A DNA stretch of 64,000 bases, from positions 2,386,448 to 2,450,447 of the forward strand of contig NZ_CP054475.1 in the NCBI RefSeq assembly GCF_025345565.1. The letters run 5' to 3'. Below, piece after piece: positions 59,266-64,000 of this stretch. Numbering within the stretch: the stretch's first letter is position 1; each line of letters opens with the position of its first letter. This stretch comes from Thalassolituus hydrocarboniclasticus (GTDB lineage Bacteria > Pseudomonadota > Gammaproteobacteria > Pseudomonadales > Oceanobacteraceae). The notes below the pieces were generated by a model, which searched no databases, was not told where the DNA came from, and worked only from the letters and a program-made list of their open reading frames with translations. The position numbers were made by a program, and so were the translations under genes.

Positions 59266-59781
59266 CTAACGCATCCGTCCGCGGGTAACACCTTTCACTC
59301 CGGCCTGAGCCATCAGACTGGCGCTGGTATGGGCATGGCAGATGGCAATGGCCAGCGCATCCGCGGCATCCGCCTGCGGGATGCCCGGCAGCTTTAACAG
59401 GTACTGCACCATATGCTGAACCTGCTCTTTCGCCGCGCCACCTTTACCGACAACCGCCTGTTTAATGGTACGCGGGGCATATTCTGCTACCGGCAAGCCC
59501 TGCTGTACCGCCGCCACAATGGCCACCCCACGGGCCTGACCCAGTTTTAATGCGGAGTCGGCATTTTTGCCCATAAACACCTGCTCGATGGCAAATTGCT
59601 CTGGCTGGTAGGTACTGATTAATTCACTGACGCCGTCGTAAATTTTCTTCAGCCGCCCGGGCAATTCGCCCTCGCCGGTACGGATACAACCACTGACGAC
59701 GTATTCAATTTTCTGGCCCGTACGGCGGATCACACCAAAACCGGTAATGCGTGATCCCGGGTCAATACCAAGAATAATCAT
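59266..59781 (-). CDS. ruvC: Crossover junction endonuclease RuvC
   Basis: A 171-residue resolvase. Acidic catalytic residues appear in [15 protein letters not shown] (Asp7), [10 protein letters not shown] (Glu) and [12 protein letters not shown] (Asp pair). The ATG at 59781 gives the normal length. Its start is inside the stop of the upstream lipoprotein gene (ATGA), so it is coupled to that gene rather than to yebC as in E. coli. Confidence 0.97.
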   Translation of the reverse strand: MIILGIDPGSRITGFGVIRRTGQKIEYVVSGCIRTGEGELPGRLKKIYDGVSELISTYQPEQFAIEQVFMGKNADSALKLGQARGVAIVAAVQQGLPVAEYAPRTIKQAVVGKGGAAKEQVQHMVQYLLKLPGIPQADAADALAIAICHAHTSASLMAQAGVKGVTRGRMR

Positions 59782-60215
59782 GGGACTTTTACAGGCGCCT
59801 GTTTTTTCAGCGGAGTCTGACTTTGAAGAGCGTCTTGCGGGGTAAAGGTCCATTCACGGCCACTGACCTGATCGGTCACCGTCAGATGCTGCCAGCCCGC
59901 CGGAAGAATAACCTGCAGACAAGGTGAGGTAATCACCTGTGCGTATTTCCTGTCCGGGTCGGGATAGCGCTCACGGAAGATCAGCTGGTAATCGCCGTCA
60001 TCCTGTTGCTGCCCCACCAGATCGATACCATAACCGGCGTGCGGACGTTCACCCAGAGCAATGGTCAGGGCATTGAAACGCAGGCTGACACCTTCAGGAG
60101 CAGCACACTGGTCCATGGTGCTAAGTGGCAGACTGAGCGGCATTACCGTGGTGCAGGCACTCAGCACCATCGTCAGGCCAGCCACAAGCAGGGAGTGGTT
60201 GAATAAATGACGCAT
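59778..60215 (-). CDS. PrcB-like (protease complex subunit) lipoprotein
   Basis: A 145-residue lipoprotein with signal ending MVLSAC (Cys21). The mature part contains [23 protein letters not shown] and [16 protein letters not shown], the pattern of the PrcB C-terminal domain, named after a spirochaete protease partner. No catalytic residues; role unknown. It is immediately upstream of ruvC with a 4-base overlap. The ATG at 60215 has GGAGGACGG upstream; the frame is open to 60281 without similarity. Confidence 0.72.
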   Translation of the reverse strand: MRHLFNHSLLVAGLTMVLSACTTVMPLSLPLSTMDQCAAPEGVSLRFNALTIALGERPHAGYGIDLVGQQQDDGDYQLIFRERYPDPDRKYAQVITSPCLQVILPAGWQHLTVTDQVSGREWTFTPQDALQSQTPLKKQAPVKVP

Positions 60216-60277
60216 TATGATCCGTCCTCCGTAACCGTTGCATTCGCGGGGCAAAAATAAAGATGAGCGCAGTATAC

Positions 60278-60316
60278 ACAAAACCCCCGCTGCAGAGACT
60301 GCAACGGGGGTTTTGT
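60278..60316. terminator. Bidirectional-looking terminator between clpB and the PrcB-like gene
   Basis: ACAAAACCCCCG / CGGGGGTTTTGT stem (12 pairs) with an inner CTGCAG/CTGCA part. On the minus strand, it follows clpB by 34 bases. Confidence 0.9.
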
Positions 60317-60350
60317 CAGTGGCACTCAGCCGGTTTAAGCGGCGCGGAGC

Positions 60351-62936
60351 TTACCCCGCACGGAAAACCAGCTGATCGTTGTCAACATCGGCAACGATGG
60401 TGGTACCCGGCAGGAATTTACCCGCCAGAATATCCTGCGCCAGCGGGTTTTCGATCCAGCGCTGAATCGCACGTTTTAAAGGCCGTGCGCCAAACACCGG
60501 GTCGTAACCCACATCCACCAGCTTGCTGATGGCCGCGTCGCTCATTTCAAACGCCAGATCGCGTTCTTTCAGACGGCCGCGCAGAAGATCCAGCTGAATA
60601 TCAGCAATGCCGCGGATCTGATCTTTCAGCAGCGGATGGAATACCACCGCCTCATCAATCCGGTTAATAAATTCCGGACGGAAGTGGCTGCCGACAATAT
60701 CCATCACCGCCTCGCGCATTTCCTCGTACGGCTTATCGGCAAACATGGTCTGGATCACATCCGAGCCCAGGTTCGAGGTCATCACCAGTACGGTGTTTTT
60801 AAAGTCGACCCGGCGTCCCTGACCGTCGGTCAGCTGACCATCATCCAGCACCTGCAGCAGAATGTTGAACACATCCGGATGCGCCTTTTCCACTTCATCG
60901 AGCAAAATCACCGAATAAGGTTTACGCCGCACGGCTTCGGTCAGCAGGCCACCCTCTTCGTAACCAACATAACCCGGAGGCGCACCGATTAAGCGGGCCA
61001 CGGAGTGTTTCTCCATATATTCCGACATATCGATGCGCACCATGGCGTCTCTGCTGTCGAACAGGAAGGTCGCCAGCGCCTTACAGAGTTCGGTTTTACC
61101 GACACCGGTTGGCCCTAAGAACAGGAACGAACCATTCGGCCGGTTCGGGTCAGACAACCCGGCACGGGAACGGCGCACCGCGTTCGATACTGCAGCAATA
61201 GCCTGATCCTGCCCCACCACCGAGTCGTGCAGCACCTCTTCCATGCGCAGCAGTTTTTCACGCTCGCCTTCCAGCATCTTGGTCACCGGCACACCGGTCC
61301 ATTTTGATACCACTTCAGCAATTTCGTCTTCGGTCACTTTATTGCGCAGCAGGGTAAATTCCTGCTTACCGGAGGTTTCTGCCTCGGCGGCTGTGGCAAG
61401 CTGCTTTTCCAGCTCCGGTATACGGCCGTACTGCAGTTCCGACATACGCTGCAGATCGCCGGCACGGCGCGCCGCTTCCATCTCGATTTTCGCCTGTTCC
61501 AGCTGTTCTTTCGATTTGCTGGCACCTTCAAGCAGGGCTTTTTCTTTCTTCCACACTTCTTCCAGCTCGACGTAAGCACGTCCGGCCTTGTTGATCTCTT
61601 CATTGAGATCGCTCAGGCGTTTTTTCGCTGCTTCGTCTTTTTCTTTACGCAGTGCTTCACGTTCGATTTTCAGCTGAATCAGGCGCCGTTCGAGCTTGTC
61701 CATTTCCTGTGGTTTGGAGTCGATTTCCATACGGATAACCGATGCCGCCTCATCCACCAGGTCGATGGCTTTATCTGGCAGGCGACGATCTGGAATATAG
61801 CGCTGCGACAGTTTGGCCGCGGCGATAATCGCGCTGTCGGTAATCTGCACACCGTGGTGCACTTCGTAGCGTTCTTTTAAACCACGCAGAATGGCAATGG
61901 AGTCTTCCACGCTCGGCTCATCAACAATCACTTTCTGGAAACGACGCTCCAGTGCCGCGTCTTTTTCAATAAATTCGCGGTATTCATCCAGTGTGGTTGC
62001 GCCCACGCAGTGCAGCTCACCACGGGCCAGCGCCGGTTTCAGCATATTGCCGGCATCCATAGCGCCATCGCCCTTACCGGCACCGACCATGGTATGCAAT
62101 TCATCGACAAACAGAATGATGCTGCCTTCGGCCTTGGTGACGTCTTTTAAAACGGCTTTTAAGCGTTCTTCGAACTCACCACGGTATTTGGCACCGGCCA
62201 CCAGCGAACCCATATCCAGCGACAGGATGCGCTTATGCTTCAGGTTTTCCGGCACTTCACCATTAACGATACGCTGCGCCAGACCTTCCACCACCGCGGT
62301 TTTACCCACGCCCGGAGGTCCGATTAACACCGGGTTATTTTTCGTACGGCGCTGCAGCACCTGAATGGTACGGCGGATTTCATCATCACGGCCGATCACC
62401 GGGTCCAGTTTGCCCGCTTCGGCACGCTCGGTCAGGTCGATGCAGTATTTATCCAGCGACTGACGGTTATCTTCGGCATTGGCGTCCTGCACACTTTCAC
62501 CGCCACGCAGTTCGTTAATGGCTTTATTAACGCCGTCTTTATTCAGACCAGCCGCAGCCAGAGCCTTACCTGTGCTGTTTTTATCGTCCAGCGCCACCAG
62601 CAGAAAGACTTCGCTCGACACATACTGGTCACCGCGTTTCTGCGCTTCTTTATCCGCCAGGTTGAGCAGACGGCCCAGTTCCGGCGCCAGCTGAATATTG
62701 CCATCCGGGCTGCTGACTTTGGGCTGCTCGTCCAGCAGCGCCCGCAGGGCACGGCCAAGCTCAACGACATTGGCACCACAACGGCGCACCACATCTTTAA
62801 CCGAGCTGCTTGGCTGCTCGAGCAATGCCAACAGTAAGTGGACGGTATCAATCTGATTATGATCCTGCCCCAGCGCCAGACTCTGGCTCTCGGCCAGAGC
62901 GTTCTGCAGACTGGTGGTCAACCGATCCATACGCAT
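60351..62936 (-). CDS. clpB: Disaggregase ClpB
   Basis: An 861-residue Hsp100 ATPase. N-domain (1-150), first AAA+ ([16 protein letters not shown], then [14 protein letters not shown]), coiled-coil middle domain (about 405-525), second AAA+ ([29 protein letters not shown]) are all present. It works with DnaK to rescue aggregated proteins after heat. A sigma-32-like promoter lies 62-89 bases upstream. The ATG at 62936 follows AGGAG by 8 bases; MDRLT at 62930 is the next candidate. Confidence 0.99.
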   Translation of the reverse strand: MRMDRLTTSLQNALAESQSLALGQDHNQIDTVHLLLALLEQPSSSVKDVVRRCGANVVELGRALRALLDEQPKVSSPDGNIQLAPELGRLLNLADKEAQKRGDQYVSSEVFLLVALDDKNSTGKALAAAGLNKDGVNKAINELRGGESVQDANAEDNRQSLDKYCIDLTERAEAGKLDPVIGRDDEIRRTIQVLQRRTKNNPVLIGPPGVGKTAVVEGLAQRIVNGEVPENLKHKRILSLDMGSLVAGAKYRGEFEERLKAVLKDVTKAEGSIILFVDELHTMVGAGKGDGAMDAGNMLKPALARGELHCVGATTLDEYREFIEKDAALERRFQKVIVDEPSVEDSIAILRGLKERYEVHHGVQITDSAIIAAAKLSQRYIPDRRLPDKAIDLVDEAASVIRMEIDSKPQEMDKLERRLIQLKIEREALRKEKDEAAKKRLSDLNEEINKAGRAYVELEEVWKKEKALLEGASKSKEQLEQAKIEMEAARRAGDLQRMSELQYGRIPELEKQLATAAEAETSGKQEFTLLRNKVTEDEIAEVVSKWTGVPVTKMLEGEREKLLRMEEVLHDSVVGQDQAIAAVSNAVRRSRAGLSDPNRPNGSFLFLGPTGVGKTELCKALATFLFDSRDAMVRIDMSEYMEKHSVARLIGAPPGYVGYEEGGLLTEAVRRKPYSVILLDEVEKAHPDVFNILLQVLDDGQLTDGQGRRVDFKNTVLVMTSNLGSDVIQTMFADKPYEEMREAVMDIVGSHFRPEFINRIDEAVVFHPLLKDQIRGIADIQLDLLRGRLKERDLAFEMSDAAISKLVDVGYDPVFGARPLKRAIQRWIENPLAQDILAGKFLPGTTIVADVDNDQLVFRAG

Positions 62937-62997
62937 ATTCCAATCTCCTAAATAGACGCTCAGGGCAGCCCCGAGCAGAGTTGATTCATTACCACTT

Positions 62998-63025
62998 AGA
63001 TGCGACCAGATTAATTTTTTTCAAC
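62998..63025 (-). promoter_or_regulatory. Sigma-32-like heat-shock promoter of clpB
   Basis: On the minus strand: GTTGAAA (63025-63019), 13-base spacer, TCGCATCT (63005-62998). Compared with the E. coli heat-shock consensus CTTGAAA and CCCCATNT this has 6 of 7 and 5 of 7 defined positions. The position and gene type support use; transcription is not shown. Confidence 0.7.
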
Positions 63026-63195
63026 ACCTTCTAGATTAAATTTAGTAAAACTAATAGAAATTCATCTTGATGCAGCGCAAAGACCCGGCTGCCAAGCGTG
63101 TGATCGCGTATAATCGCCAGCCTTCATCCGTATCGTCAGCCTTCATTTATATAGTGGCGCGATTCACCTTTTAAAGCGTAGGACACAAACCAGCC

Positions 63196-64000
63196 ATGAC
63201 AGCCCCTGCAATGACCGACGCCCTGCGCCGCGGTGCCTTATTTCTGCTGCTGGGTGAAGCCCTGCTGGCATTAATGGGCGCGCTGGTCAAAGACCTGTCG
63301 GACGTGCTGTCGACCGAGCAGATTGTGTTCTTCCGTAATATCGCCGGTCTGATCGTACTCGCCCCTTTATTGCTGCGTACTGGCTTAACTGAGCTGAAAA
63401 CCCGGGTCTGGCACTGGCATTTGCTGCGCGGTCTGGTTGGTGTCAGCGCCATGTACTGTTACTTCTGGGCGCTGGCTCATCTGCCGCTCACCGAAGCCTT
63501 TCTGGTGAAGCTTTCGGCGCCGCTGTTTATGCCATTACTGGCACTCTGGTGGCTGAAAGAACCCGCCGGGCGCCACAGTTGGCTGGCGCTGCTGATCGGC
63601 TTTGCCGGGGTCAGTGTCATCCTGCAGCCCGGCGCTGAACACCCGGCCATGCTGAGTAATGGCGACAGCTACAACACAGCGCTGCTGATCGGTCTGCTCG
63701 GTGCTTTTCTGGCCGCACTGGCCAAGGTGACCATCCGCCGCATGTCGGCTACCGAATCCAGCCAGCGTATTGTGTTTTATTTTGGCCTGACCGCCACACT
63801 GGTTTCAGCCCCCGGCGCCCTGCTCAACTGGCAGCCGGTTCCTGACAGTACCTGGCTGTGGCTGCTGGCGCTTGGCGTGGTCGCTACCAGCGGCCAGCTG
63901 GCGCTGACCCGCGCCTACCGCATCGCGCCTACCGGCAAGGTCGGTGTTTATGTTTACAGTGCGGTTATTTATGGCGCCCTGATGGGCTGGTGGTTCTGGG
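63196..64000 (+). CDS. EamA-family (DMT) transporter, truncated by window edge
   Basis: The open frame from ATG 63196 runs off the right edge (268 codons visible). It has about nine hydrophobic segments in two repeat halves, each EamA-like: first GEALLALMGALVKDLS and FFRNIAGLIVLAPLLLR, then AFLAALAKVTIRRMS and a final GVYVYSAVIYGALMGWWFW. These inner-membrane proteins export amino acids, nucleobases or drugs; the substrate is unknown. It is divergent from clpB across 259 bases. Confidence 0.9.
   Translation, partial: MTAPAMTDALRRGALFLLLGEALLALMGALVKDLSDVLSTEQIVFFRNIAGLIVLAPLLLRTGLTELKTRVWHWHLLRGLVGVSAMYCYFWALAHLPLTEAFLVKLSAPLFMPLLALWWLKEPAGRHSWLALLIGFAGVSVILQPGAEHPAMLSNGDSYNTALLIGLLGAFLAALAKVTIRRMSATESSQRIVFYFGLTATLVSAPGALLNWQPVPDSTWLWLLALGVVATSGQLALTRAYRIAPTGKVGVYVYSAVIYGALMGWWFW

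Overview
This 64 kb window is chromosomal core DNA of a Gram-negative gammaproteobacterium. Gene content and order point to the Pseudomonadales/Oceanospirillales group, most like a marine Oceanospirillaceae-type bacterium; this is inferred from protein families and synteny, not from a 16S sequence. Blocks that recur in Pseudomonas-like genomes are intact: mfd-csiV; MTI phosphorylase-nagZ-L,D-transpeptidase-psrA-lexA-sulA; purC-MBL-bamC-dapA-perM-tusA-bepA; and ruvCAB-ybgC-tolQRAB-pal-cpoB. I found no insertion sequence, prophage, integrase, CRISPR array or rRNA. Mfd is cut by the left edge and an EamA-type transporter by the right edge.

Layout. 1-9.2 kb: DNA repair (mfd), envelope (CsiV-like protein), purine salvage, peptidoglycan recycling (nagZ), fatty-acid-responsive regulator psrA, and the SOS genes lexA-sulA behind two tandem SOS boxes. 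9.2-12.8 kb: small conserved proteins, a YfaZ-like outer-membrane protein and htpG. 12.8-18.9 kb: a thiamine operon (thiC-thiO-thiS-thiG-thiDE) headed by a TPP riboswitch on the minus strand, with htpG as its downstream neighbour. 19-21 kb: three hotdog thioesterases. 21.2-27 kb: signalling genes, namely a CheY-CheC-GGDEF trio, an AraC regulator and a membrane hybrid histidine kinase. 27.1-40.6 kb: carbohydrate region with a GH13 alpha-glucosidase, prephenate dehydratase, a glycerate kinase/GpgP/GpgS operon, a TetR regulator, and a convergent zwf-pgl-edd-eda-GH13_18 phosphorylase operon. 41-44.4 kb: tRNA-Asn, tRNA-Pro, an FKBP lipoprotein, orphan lipoproteins and an outer-membrane barrel. 44.6-52.3 kb: purC, bamC, dapA, perM-like, tusA, bepA, nadA and two tRNA-Lys genes. 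52.4-60.2 kb: Tol-Pal and Ruv. 60.3-64 kb: clpB behind a sigma-32-like promoter, and a DMT transporter.

How genes work together. The most distinctive assembly is at 30-40.6 kb. A plus-strand operon can phosphorylate glycerate and build glucosylglycerate, a compatible solute, through GpgS and GpgP. The facing minus-strand operon ends in a GH13_18 phosphorylase that could split glucosylglycerate into glucose-1-phosphate and glycerate, placed directly behind the complete oxidative Entner-Doudoroff set. Together they could form a closed synthesis and recovery cycle for an osmolyte, linked to central metabolism. Second is the CheY-CheC-PAS-GGDEF trio, where the CheC and GGDEF proteins both carry altered active-site residues. 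Many neighbouring genes overlap by 1-20 bases, so translational coupling is common throughout.
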